Shown piece by piece: positions 33,611 through 43,583 of a stretch of DNA of 64,000 nt. Location of the stretch: NCBI GenBank assembly GCA_012934845.2, contig WNNJ02000588.1:1-64000 (forward strand), in the 5' to 3' direction. The notes below the pieces were generated by a model. The model was given only the letters and a program-made list of their open reading frames with translations. It did not search any database and was not told the origin of the DNA. Source of the DNA: Pomphorhynchus laevis. Taxonomy: Eukaryota > Acanthocephala > Palaeacanthocephala > Echinorhynchida > Pomphorhynchidae. The first letter of the stretch is position 1. The number at the start of each line of letters is the position of its first letter. Both the position numbers and the translations under genes were made by a program.

Positions 33611-33811
33611 AAATTCGTAAAAATAACAAAAATAACAAAAATAATTTTAGTATTTTGAAGATTCTTGAAATTATAAAGATGATCTTATAAATATAATCTT
33701 TTATAATCTTTATAAATGATTATAATCATTTTATAAAGATGTATTAAATTATAACTTTTAACTTAAATCGTAAAGATTTAATAAGTAAATTGACAATAAA
33801 CATATTTTTGT

Positions 33812-34150
33812 ATGAGCATTCATGCATTTAAATTTATGTTAAATCTAATAGTAGCCCAATTTCACCTGACCTTTTTAAGCTTTATAGAATATGAATTTGT
33901 TTATAACTGTTTAAAAAATAAATATAAATTATATAAAGATATGAAATATATATTTGGATATATTGATGATATATGTGTATTTAACTCTAACAATTTTTAT
34001 TCAATAAGCGAACAAATTCATCTAGGTAGCCTTATTCTTAACAAAACCAATATTAATGATACAGAAAGTATATATCTTGATATGAGCATTAAATTAACAT
34101 CAATTAAAATTACTTTTAATTTATATCGTAAAGATGACATATTTAAATAA
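33812..34150 (+). mobile_element. Penelope-like element, RT palm/thumb fragment
   Basis: A 112-codon frame carries FLSFIEYEFV, the catalytic region KYIFGYIDDICVFNSNNF and, 30 residues on, SIYLDMSIKL with a YRKDD end. The YIDDI box followed by N-x-x-x-F and then YLD-x-x-I is typical of Penelope-like reverse transcriptases, not of LINE or LTR enzymes. The N-terminal RT half and any GIY-YIG endonuclease are absent. A second, more decayed copy of the last block (TATATCTAGATATAAACATT, about 34300-34400) follows, so at least two copies overlapped here. Confidence 0.7.
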
Positions 34151-34289
34151 AACTACATATCGATTAGAAAGAAGGTATATATAATATTTAAATACAAATG
34201 CTTATAACCAGAAAACTAGATTTTTATGATTAAACGAAAAACTAGCTAAATATATCTAAGAACTAACTATATTTCAATAAAACTAAAAT

Positions 34290-34400
34290 TGATGATAAAA
34301 CAGTATATATCTAGATATAAACATTGAATTAACATCAATTATAACTATTTTTACTTATATCGTAAAGATGACATTTAAATTAACAAGAAACATTTAAATA
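34290..34400 (+). mobile_element. Second Penelope-like RT scrap
   Basis: Repeats the YLD-x-x-I-E-L-T-S-I block and the following YIVK segment of the element at 33812-34150 in a damaged frame. Confidence 0.55.
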
Positions 34401-34511
34401 TATAAAAGTAAATAGAGAATATTTTAGAGATATATCCATCCTGATCTGTATTAAAATTTTTAAATATCCAGGAACTATCAGGTACAGTTAAACGACAATA
34501 AAAATCATTTT

Positions 34512-34543
34512 GATATTTCGCTAGTAACTACCAGCATCTTCAG
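34512..34543 (-). ncRNA. Hammerhead-like core beside Penelope fragment
   Basis: The minus strand reads CTGAAGA-T-GCTGGT-AGTT-ACTAGC-GAAATATC. The box is a full CUGANGA, stem II has 6 bp (one G-U) with a 4-base loop, and GAAA follows at once. One extra U after the box departs from the canonical core. It lies 110-360 bp from the Penelope RT fragments on the opposite strand. Confidence 0.5.
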
Positions 34544-34774
34544 AAAATTAACATAAAAATGAAAAAAGTCACATAAATAAAGTTTCTTGTCGGTTTGCAC
34601 ATTAATGCTGGAATTGTAATCGTTGCTAAAATTTGTTCATGTAACATTTTCGTTTGTAGGGATTACAGCAAACAAAACACAACAATGAAGCAAAAAATAC
34701 TAAAAATGTACAACAAAAGTACAAAACATGTATTCATAAAAAGAAAAATGCAATAGAGAAAAAATAATGCAATA

Positions 34775-35060
34775 AAATAACAAAATAGAGGAAAAACTAA
34801 AACACCTTAAACAATAAATTACAAGCATACTTTATGTTATATAAAAAAATAAAAATTTGGAGCAAAACAAAATAAAAACGTAAAATTATTAAATGTGAGG
34901 TCAAAAATGTGTTATAATAAAAAGAAAAAAGAAAGAAAAATAAAAAACAAAAAATGAAGAAATAAAATAACAAAATAAGAGAAAAACCAAAACATTGTAT
35001 ACAATAAATTGCAAATTTAATATTATATAAAAAATAAAAATTTGAAGCAAAACAAATAGC
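34775..35060. repeat. A-rich direct repeat, two units of about 190 bp
   Basis: AAAATAACAAAATA..GAGAAAAAC and AAAAATTTG.AGCAAAACAAA recur in the same order near 34775-34875 and 34965-35060. Confidence 0.7.
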
Positions 35061-35853
35061 TTAATGTTTGATAATAAAGCTAATTTAACTTTAAAATTAA
35101 TATAAACGAAATCCTTTGATTATGACAAAAATTTTACTTAACATTTAATAATTTTACGTTTTTAATGTTTTGCTCCGAATTTTTATAATTAATGCTCAAT
35201 GTTTTAAACATTTTACATTTTGTTATCAATTAATAAAGCGCTATTTTATTTTTATCTTTAAATGAAATAACTTTTCCTTATAAATATTGCATAATTATTA
35301 CATAAAAAACATACTAAATATCAAAATTATTAAAGTGGAAACTTAAACACGACGTTGAACATAGAAACACTACCTTAAACTAAACACTACGTTAAACATT
35401 TTCATTTTATGATTATGAACATAATCATATAGCTTTTTATAGCTTGATAAAGCACTATTTTATTTTATCTTAAGATGAAAATGTTTAAATGTTTAGTTTT
35501 AAATACATTTTAGTTTTATTTCAATTCAGATCGCTAAGTATTTGATATTGCGTTTCATTTACGAATTACAATTAAACAATAAAACTGAATAAAATACAAG
35601 CAATAAAAAATATGAAATAATAAGTAATTACAAGTGAATTACAAATTTTGATTAATTTTAAAATTAAATTGCTTTTTTCAAAGAAATACAATAAGGAAAA
35701 CAAAAGTAAAGAGTAATAGGAAATAGAATAGAAACAAAACTTATATTTTTAGAAAATTTCCAACACCGCAATTTTAGCTAAACTCAATTTAAATCTGAAC
35801 TCCATTAAAAAGAATTACAAATGATTACGACGTTGTAACCCCATTCTGGTGTC
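35061..35853. other. AT-rich stretch, no gene recognised
   Basis: Near-palindromic pieces around AAGCGCTATTTTATTTTTATC (35237) and AAAGCACTATTTTATTTTATC (35450) suggest an old duplication. No coding signal. Confidence 0.4.
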
Positions 35854-35955
35854 GCGTAATCTATCGGTAATCTAGACGCTTTGTTAGAACGTAATCTATC
35901 GGTAATCTAGACGCTTTGTTAGAACGTAATCTATCGGTAATCTAGACGCTTTGTC
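35854..35955. repeat. 36-bp tandem repeat, about 2.8 units
   Basis: CGTAATCTATCGGTAATCTA followed by GACGCTTTGTTAGAA, at 35854, 35890 and 35926. Units are identical up to the end of the third. Confidence 0.95.
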
Positions 35956-36206
35956 TAGAACTTTCATTGAAAATTTGACTAAGTTTCGATTTGTATAGTA
36001 CCTGCCTAGCTAAATATAAAACTGGAGTATTATATACATTTCCTTTATCATAAAAATATACAAAGGCTTTACAATTTGAAGATATCCTTATTCTTTTAAT
36101 AGTAGAATACACATGAGTAATTAAACACAGAGCACATAATGAGTGCAGATCTAATAACTTGATGCTCGGCAAAACGAGACGATAGAAACAAACGTAAACG
36201 CCGTTT

Positions 36207-37375
36207 GCCCTGGATCCACCGTATTGGCAAAACCTTGTATTCCAGAAATATAAAGAATGAAATTAAAAACGTGATATATTTTAACCCATTTTGTCGCGTG
36301 TAGGCTATACCTTGAACAAAAGATACAAAGTTTGTACTATTTGCATTTTTAATAAAAATTCTTTAGGATTATTATTCAGAGTTTGATTTTCCTATCATCG
36401 TTGAATATAATCTTGCCATATATTCAACACATACTGACGTTTCACGAACATTACATCACAGCAACGTCATAATTCGTGTCGAAATATTTTTATTTCAGAA
36501 CATTAAAGCCGATTGTGCATCAACTCGGCACGGCGAGTTGATGTACCGCTCAAATAGCGGTAAGAATCGATTGTTTGCATCAACTCGTTGCAGCGGCGAG
36601 TTGATGTGGTATTTTCATTTTTAAATAAATTTGATTTTAGTCCTTATGCCAGGTTCAGTTCGATTTTTTGCTTGGTCAGAGAAAGTCAAGATTATTTATC
36701 TACAAAAATACCCTCTTTAACTCTGATCGAAAATTGGAAAATTGAAATGTGCGATGGCGTTGTCGCATAAGAGATTGTTTTTTTCTAGATTGGTTTCAAA
36801 CTAAGAACAGAATAAAATCTCGAAAACCTATCATAAAAATCACGGAGATATGAATGAGGAAATTTGTGCGATTAAAATTCGAAATATGATCGTGGAATAA
36901 AACCAATCAAGAAGAATAATCTTTTATGCGACAATGACATCGCCCATTTCCACTTTCCAATATTCGATCAGAGTTAAAGAGGTTATTTTCGTAGATAAGT
37001 AATCTTGACTTTCTCTGACCAAGTATAAAACGAACTGAACCTGGCATAAGGGATATAATCAAAGTTATTTAAAAATTGAAAATACTACATCAACTCGTCG
37101 CTGCGGCGAGTAAATGCAAAAAAGCGATTCTTAATACTATTTGAGCGGTGCATCAACTCACCGTGGCGAGTTGATGCACACCGCATTCACGTAGCACGAA
37201 CATCACATCAGAGCAACGCCATAATTCGTGTCAAAATATTTTTATTTCAGAGCATTACAGCCATTATTAATAGTAGATTATTTTTATATTATTGACCTGG
37301 ATCCATTGTATTGGCAATACTTTGTATTCCAGAAATATAAAGAATGAGATTAAAAACGTGATATATTTAAACCTG
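36207..37375. repeat. Duplicated flanks around a foldback element
   Basis: Block a (TATTCCAGAAATATAAAGAA and neighbours) is at 36207-36290 and 37296-37375. Block b (CGTCATAATTCGTGTCGAAA and TTTTTATTTCAGA) is at 36440-36512 and 37193-37262. All are in direct orientation, but the order is a-b-foldback-b-a, so a simple duplication does not explain them. Confidence 0.75.
36515..37179. mobile_element. 665-bp foldback element with nested palindromic ends
   Basis: Arms of about 260 bp (36515-36775 and 36915-37179) are reverse complements with about 85-90% match, including CCAGGTTCAGTTCG / CGAACTGAACCTGG. Each tip is itself a palindrome: GTGCATCAACTCG...CGAGTTGATG. A second such palindrome lies inside each arm (near 36568-36606 and 37083-37117). 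No transposase frame; a non-autonomous DNA element is likely. Confidence 0.8.
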
Positions 37376-38070
37376 TTTTAAATATCTGTAAGGTAAAATA
37401 TGCGTGTGGGGTTTTAAATATATGTTTTAAAAAATATGGGTTTTAAATATGCGTGTAGGGTAAATCTTGAAAAAAAAGGTCGTATTATTAGCATTGTTAA
37501 AAGTTAATACCAATTTGAATATAGGAATAGTAATATTCCTATATTACTATAATATAGGAATATAATATTCCTATATTATATAGTAATAGATTACTATATA
37601 ATAGTAATCTTTAAATAATTTGAATAAGGAATAGAGGTCACCATTTTAGTTCAAGTGTTTGAATTTAAATTAAAATTGTAAATTTATTCATTAGATTTTT
37701 CAACTCACACATGAATCGAAATAAAAATAATTCATAACTTTAAATTTCTTATTTTAAAAAAAGAATTTAAAACTTGAGATGTAACCATCAAATATCTGTA
37801 TTTATTTTGTACTATAAAATTATATTATAACCCGCATATATCGAACAACATTTACGCTTTTAATCGTGTGACTAGTCACACTTTCACAAGTCTGAACATG
37901 TGTCGAGAAAGCAATTATCAAAAGTCCAAAATGTAATTAATAATGTAAATCAAATATTAATTTTAACTTGTTCTTAAAAAATCTGATGATGATGGCAAAA
38001 ACCATTGAAATACTATATTAATTTTCAATAAATCAAACGAATATTTTGGACATGATATATTGATAATAAG
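37376..38070. other. AT-rich stretch with AT palindromes, one hairpin motif
   Basis: The only clear structures are inverted repeats of TATAGGAATAT (37515-37590) and the CTGATGA hairpin noted separately. Confidence 0.5.
37983..38013 (+). ncRNA. Hammerhead-like hairpin motif (plus strand)
   Basis: CTGATGATG-ATGG-CAAAAA-CCAT-T-GAAATAC: an exact CUGAUGA box and GAAA on either side of a 4-bp stem, with extra bases at the junctions. It is the plus-strand counterpart of the motifs at 31348 and 34512. Confidence 0.35.
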
Positions 38071-38264
38071 TCAGATCAGATAAATAAGTATACGTATTTT
38101 ATACGATATAAATTAAAAATAAAGATCACTAATTATAAATAATAAAATCGAAACATATTGTAAAGGAATAAATAATAAATAAATCAGATTAAAAAAGGCT
38201 GCACGAACAGCCGAAATATTTAAATAAAATTTTGTTAATTTATGTGTAATATACGATGTACTCG

Positions 38265-39625
38265 AATAAAGAATAGAGGTAATTAAGAGGGACTGCTTCG
38301 TTATCGGGTTTTTGCACCTATTCCTCTACCCAACATAGCAGCGATGCCAATAAATTTAAATGACGTATTTCCTCTGATGAAATTTAATTACCTAGTGTAT
38401 CTTACTCTAATACAAAGTATTAGAGTAATATGCATCCATAAAAATTTTCCGCTTATGATTTTGAATTTATTTTTAGTTGATTTATACTATATATTTAATA
38501 AATATTATTTAACAAATTATTCAATAAATAATAAATTTAATTATAAATAAATTTAAATTACTTTTTAAAATAAATTTAAAAAGTAATTTATTTAATTGAT
38601 TTAATAATTTAACGGAAAAACAAAGTCGAAGGATAATAATAACTTGTCTGTAGAACAAGTAAACTAACTAAGTCTACGTATTTTATACTGTATATAAATT
38701 AAAAATAAAGATAAATAATTATAAATAATAAATCATTATATAAGATTTTATACAATTAATATTTATATAACGATAAAATTGGAAATTGAAATTGAAAATA
38801 AAAGTTAATTTTTTTTATTCACATAAGGAACAAAGGTCATCAAAATGAAGTGCTATGCTATCAGGCTTTGGCCTCTATTCCTCGATCCAACAAAGCACAG
38901 AGACCAAATACATGCGAATAAAGTATTTCCTCTGATGAAATTTAATTATCTAGAGCATCTTATTCTAATACAAAGTATTAATTAATATGCATCCATAAAA
39001 ATTATCCGCTTAAAAGCTTAACTTAATTTTAATATAATTTTGTCTAATACATTGACTAATAAATAGTATACGTTGTATAATAAATAGTTTCAGTATTTCT
39101 GACAGGTTATATTACCGAAAAAACCAAGTCCACTGATCATAACTTGTTAGTAGAACAAATCAGAACAGATAACTAAGACTATGTATTTTATACGATATAT
39201 AAATAAAAAGTAAAGATTATATAAGATTTTATACAATTTATATTTATATCAAGTTAAAATTTAAAATTGAAATTTAAAATAAAAGACATTTTTATGAATT
39301 GATTAATAAATAACAAATGCTGTAGAAGAATAAGGATTAGAGGTCATCAGAAGGAATTGGTGTGCTATCATGTTTCGACCCTTATTCCTTGACTCAACAT
39401 AGCAGCATGGCCAAATACACGCTAAAGACGTATTTCCTCTGATGAAATTTGATTATTTAATGTACCTTATAATAAAATTTCTTAAAATTGAAATTTAATC
39501 AGGAGGAACTGCTATGTTACCGGGTTTCAGCCCTTATTCCTCTACCCAACATAGTAGTGGGGCCAAATACATGCTAATGACATATTTCATCTGATGAAAT
39601 TTAATTATCTAGTGCATCTTATTAT
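38265..39625 (+). repeat. Cluster of four family A copies
   Basis: Cores lie at 38265-38410, 38820-38960, 39325-39470 and 39495-39625. Each has a left AGAGGTCATCAG-like block, the GCTATGTT / AACATAGC hairpin arms (clearest at 39513-39554), a CCAAATACA-GCTAAT spacer, TTTCCTCTGATGAAATTTAA and a tail TCTAGTGCATCTTATTATAA with CATCCATAAAAATT. The second and third also keep the 5' arm starting near AACTAAGTCTACGTATTTTA. The left TCATCAG and right CTGATGA can pair. Confidence 0.8.
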
Positions 39626-39725
39626 AACACAAAGTATATTATTTATTTCCATCCATAAAAATTTACCGCTTAATTTTGACTAATAAATACAAAATTACAA
39701 AAATTATATATAAAATATATATTTA

Positions 39726-40160
39726 TATTTGTATACAGGCCGCGTTGCCTCGTTGCACCGCACAGCTCAATCTCTGTGAGAGAAATATCGCTGCTGTCCG
39801 ATCGCCTGTAGCGGGAATTAGCTTCTTCCCAAGAGATCCCAGAAAGCTGGACGTAATCGGCCCGGCTGCCCCTATTGTCTCGATCGCCAATGGGACAAAA
39901 GTGTATTGGAACGCATCGATGCTCCTGTATTTGTCCAGCTTCCGATTCTCGGCCACCTCGCCCGGCGCACATACCGCGTTGAACAAATTACTAGCCGCAA
40001 GTGTGTTGGGACAGGTAAAGTCCCATACAAGTAAGCGTCCTCTTTCCCAAGGGACCAATGAAGTGCCATCCGGTTTTTTCCCGCCATCTCTGCATAGTCC
40101 AACTGATTCTAGGCGTTACAGGACACCGGCCGCCATCAGAGTACTACGAATAAGAGCATT
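39726..40160 (-). mobile_element. RLE LINE C-terminal fragment, second lineage
   Basis: A GC-rich patch in AT-rich surroundings. The minus strand encodes WERGRLLVWDFTCPNTLA, then KYRSIDAFQYTFVPLAIETI and FLSQRLSCAVQRGNAA. These are the final blocks of an endonuclease-bearing LINE protein: the D-x-T-C-P-D/N-T box, the F-V-P-x-A-x-E-T-x-G box, and the Q-R-L-S...Q-R-G-N-A end. About 110 codons are open; the upstream part is in another frame. The long plus-strand frame over the same bases is a shadow. Confidence 0.7.
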
Positions 40161-40199
40161 GACTTTTTATATTAGTTACTTAATTGTAACTAATTAAGT

Positions 40200-41322
40200 C
40201 ATATATATATGACTTAATTATATATATGTTATATATAATTATAATATAATGAAATATAATATAATTATATAATTATGTCATATATATGTTTTATATTTGT
40301 ATACATAATATACAAATATAAAATTACCCCTATAAGTATGCATTGTAAATCTTAAGAAATTAAATGATTATAACTTTTCGTAAGAAGAAAAACTGTTAAA
40401 TTTAAACCTTTTATTGTTTTTTTCAGTTTTTTTTTCAAAAACGTTTTAAAATTGATAAAACTATTAATAATTCATAATTAATGTAAGCTAAAATTAAAAC
40501 AATTCAGATCAGATAACTGAGTCTGCGTATTTTATACGATATATAAATAAAAATCAATAATAAATAATTGTTATCAGATTTTGTACGATTTTTATATCAA
40601 TTTAAAATTTTAAATTTACAAGTCTTTGCTGTGAGAGAATCACAACGTTTACAGTTAATAATAAAATTGCTGCGAATTTAGTTTCTCGAATTTATCGAGA
40701 CAGGTTTGATCCAGAAGCAAAGCTGTAGTGATACACAGGAAAAAACGTGCCCGCGCATGGCTGATGCAGCGCCTTAGCGCTGCATCAGCGCTAGGGAGCT
40801 GATGTCCTATAACGGGGCAATGTGGCATGTTTCAACGAAGCAGCTAAAGAATCTGCGCTCGAAATTTTCGTGTAACATCTATGTTTATATTTTCTTTTTA
40901 AACAATTTAAATAATTAAATTATAAATAATCAAATAATAAATAATCATAAATAATTAATAATTGTTATATAAGATTTATACAATATATATATTAAAAATT
41001 TAAATTGAAATTTAAAATAAAAGTCAATTTTTATGAAAAATAAATTTGTTTCCAATATTTCAGTGACGTACATGCTCAACGTTTTTAAGAAAAACAATAA
41101 ACATAAATAAATACAGAGTGAACATTGAAATAATATACAAAATCGAAAATTTGGCTACTCTTTCGGTGGTAATTTTTATTCATATCAAGTTAAAATTTAT
41201 AAAAGTCAAAATAAAAGTCAAATTTTATAAATTGACTAACAAATAACAGACAATAAAAAATAACTAAATAATTAAATGATAAATAACCAAATAATAAATA
41301 ATAAATAATTATTAATTACAGT
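40200..41322. other. AT-rich spacer with family A pieces and a strong hairpin
   Basis: Holds a family A 5' arm (CAGATCAGATAACTGAGTCT at about 40504), further AT arms near 40975-41030 and 41180-41250, and a perfect 13-bp hairpin at 40760-40789 (GCTGATGCAGCGC, loop CTTA, complement). No gene seen. Confidence 0.5.
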
Positions 41323-41403
41323 ATCAAACATGCACTGCAGATCGGAGATGTCAGTTCATGGACAAAGCTGCTGCTCTTCGCAAAATCGTGCTTCAGTGGC
41401 CCA

Positions 41404-43353
41404 ATGCCCACAATATGCAAAGGTCGATATAAGCTCGAGAAGCACATTTGCGAATCAATAAGAGCCTACGCGACAACCGCCTCAACGGATGTGCTATCCA
41501 TGATACAAACGCCACACAAATATGCAAACCGTAAACTAAACGGCAATTCAGAAATTGCTTGTATCAACCTGACCAAGCATGGGAATTACGGTAAAGCACT
41601 CCAGCGTTTGGTTTCAGGAGGAATAGTCAGCCCATCTACACAAGCACGGACAGCACTGCAAATACTACATCCCCTTACATACAGCATCTGGCGGGATCAG
41701 CAACTATCCTCACCTAATCTTATAGAACGACTTTCACACAATCCGATTTCGTCTATATCTGTAGGCCGCGAGACCGTCATTACCGCGGTCAACTCTTTTC
41801 CTTCAGCGTCGGGACCAGGTTGCCTGGAGCTAAGACCGGAGCATCTCCAGGACATGTTACGAGCAAATAGCGGCGGTTCGCTAGCAGAAAACCTGACGCA
41901 CCTTGTCAACCACCTTCTGGCGGGACTAGCACCCTCTGAAGTGGCGCCTTACATAGCCGGCGCGAACTTGATCGCACTTCCCAAAAAGGACGGGGGTATA
42001 AGACCAATTGCCGTTGGCGAAACTCTACGCCGTCTGTGCTCGAAATGCATATGTCTCCAACTCCGCAAACGTTTCGCTGGTCTACTACAACCAACACAAC
42101 TAGGAGTAGCAACCCCTAACGCAGTGAAAAGGATCGTTCACAACATCCGACGAATCCACGAACTTCACGCCAACGACAACAACTGGGCCTGGGCAAAGAT
42201 CGATCTTTCAAACGCCTTCAACTCATTGTCCAGAGCGCACTTACGAGCAACTGTCCGAGAGAACGTCCCAGAGCTCTTGCCATGGTTTGACTTTTCATAC
42301 AAGTGCAAGGCACCCCTTCGTTTTGGCCCGCAGGACCCTCTCAATTCATGTGAAGGAGTCCAGCAGGGTGATCCATTGGGCCCGTTCCTCTTCGCGTTGG
42401 CCATTAAGAAAACGATTGAACACGTTTCTCATATCCCTGGAATAAACCTCAACATGTGGTACCTGGACGATGGCATAGTCGGCGGGACGCCTTCGGCAAT
42501 CGCATCCGCACTCGGCTGGCTAGACACGAGTTTCAAGGCGATTAAATTGCAGCTAAATTGGCGAAAGACAGAGGTCATCGGCACGCCTGAAGCCGTTAGC
42601 TCTTGCTTGGCCCTACTATCCGAGATGGTTTCGGAGAACACCTCTGGAAACATGCACTTGTTAGGCATACCCATCGGTGACGAGTCCTTCATAGAAACCC
42701 ACCTAACAAACGAAATTCTGCCACCGCTAATCAAGACAATTGAAGCAGTAGCCAAGCTGCCAGACCCTCAAGTCGGATACCTCCTACTCAAACACTGCGC
42801 TTCCTCGTCCAGGATAAACCACCTTCTCCGTTCAGTTGATCCAAGGATTACAAAAACGTTTTGTCAGTCATTCGACAGACAAATCGCCAGCGCCTTTCAG
42901 AAAATATGCGCGTGTCAACTACACGAAGCAGCAAAATCACAGATGACACTCCCAATCCGTATGGGTGGATTTGGCCTAAGATGCAATGCGGGGCAGGTCC
43001 AGAGCGCATTTATACATAGCGTGATGCAGGTCGGAGAAGAATACAGTCTGGATCCTACACTTTTTCCTGGCTATTCAGAGGCATTAGCCACCCTTAGAAC
43101 CACAGTGGGATCTCACTTCATACCGTCTACGGATGGCGGTCAATCATCAACCTCACGCCTGATTGAAAATCTCGCCTCGACACAGCTTATACAATCAGCT
43201 AGCGAAATGGATCGTGCCCGACTACATGCAGTGTCGTGTCCAAAAGCTGGGGCTTGGCTTAGCGCTGTACCAAATGCGGCATCTGGAACGGAATTAACAC
43301 CCCCACAGTTCTGTATTCTAGTCTGCATGTGGATTGGAATTCCTTTACACTAA
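41404..43353 (+). CDS. LINE reverse transcriptase
   Basis: A 649-codon frame. RT blocks: GANLIALPKKDGGIRPIAVG (186-205), KIDLSNAFNSLSRAHL (265-280), GVQQGDPLGP (318-327) and the catalytic MWYLDDGIVG (351-360). A conserved C-terminal region follows with LPIRMGGFGLR. The predicted role is target-primed reverse transcription. No AP endonuclease precedes it, and the same frame carries a zinc-binding C-x2-C...H-x4-C and RLE region after the stop, so it belongs to the endonuclease-at-the-C-terminus group. The ATG is just the first in the frame; translation homology begins about 27 codons earlier. Confidence 0.85.
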   Translation: MPTICKGRYKLEKHICESIRAYATTASTDVLSMIQTPHKYANRKLNGNSEIACINLTKHGNYGKALQRLVSGGIVSPSTQARTALQILHPLTYSIWRDQQLSSPNLIERLSHNPISSISVGRETVITAVNSFPSASGPGCLELRPEHLQDMLRANSGGSLAENLTHLVNHLLAGLAPSEVAPYIAGANLIALPKKDGGIRPIAVGETLRRLCSKCICLQLRKRFAGLLQPTQLGVATPNAVKRIVHNIRRIHELHANDNNWAWAKIDLSNAFNSLSRAHLRATVRENVPELLPWFDFSYKCKAPLRFGPQDPLNSCEGVQQGDPLGPFLFALAIKKTIEHVSHIPGINLNMWYLDDGIVGGTPSAIASALGWLDTSFKAIKLQLNWRKTEVIGTPEAVSSCLALLSEMVSENTSGNMHLLGIPIGDESFIETHLTNEILPPLIKTIEAVAKLPDPQVGYLLLKHCASSSRINHLLRSVDPRITKTFCQSFDRQIASAFQKICACQLHEAAKSQMTLPIRMGGFGLRCNAGQVQSAFIHSVMQVGEEYSLDPTLFPGYSEALATLRTTVGSHFIPSTDGGQSSTSRLIENLASTQLIQSASEMDRARLHAVSCPKAGAWLSAVPNAASGTELTPPQFCILVCMWIGIPLH

Positions 43354-43377
43354 AGGAATTATAGATGCGGCCGCTGC

Positions 43378-43566
43378 ATGCGCATAGCTAATAAGGAAGG
43401 CATACACTCGCTAACATGCCAATACGGGGGTTACAAAGGACTGCGGCATAATGCTATTCGTGACGTGGTATTCGCAGCCGCACAATCAGCCCGGATGGAT
43501 GTAGCTCTGGAAGTGCGAGGTATTATCCCGGACCTACGTGAACCTCCCCATGGTTCACGTAGGTGA
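43378..43566 (+). pseudogene. LINE zinc-knuckle/RLE segment between two stops
   Basis: Same frame as the RT. It reads HSLTCQYGGYKGLRHNAIRD, then MDVALEVRGIIPDLREPPHG, and ends at a TGA that sits inside a 54-bp palindromic insertion. IIPD and the downstream HAIDF supply the P-D...D catalytic pattern of restriction-like endonucleases, here split by the insertion. Confidence 0.75.
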
Positions 43567-43583
43567 ACCATGGGGAGGTTCAC
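43538..43583. repeat. Perfect 21-bp inverted repeat inside the RLE domain
   Basis: GTGAACCTCCCCATGGTTCAC (one base over 20; arms 43538-43558 and 43563-43583) with spacer GTAG. It is followed by a further partial repeat to 43606, where CTCCCCATG recurs, giving a 54-bp in-frame insertion. Confidence 0.95.

Noticed and set aside
36515-36530. Target-site duplication for the foldback element
   Set aside because: Bases outside the two tips (GATT and ACCG) do not match, so no duplication can be claimed.
39676-40197. 173-codon plus-strand frame
   Set aside because: It overlaps a minus-strand LINE nuclease region with recognisable motifs; the plus frame has none and is a shadow of the GC-rich strand.
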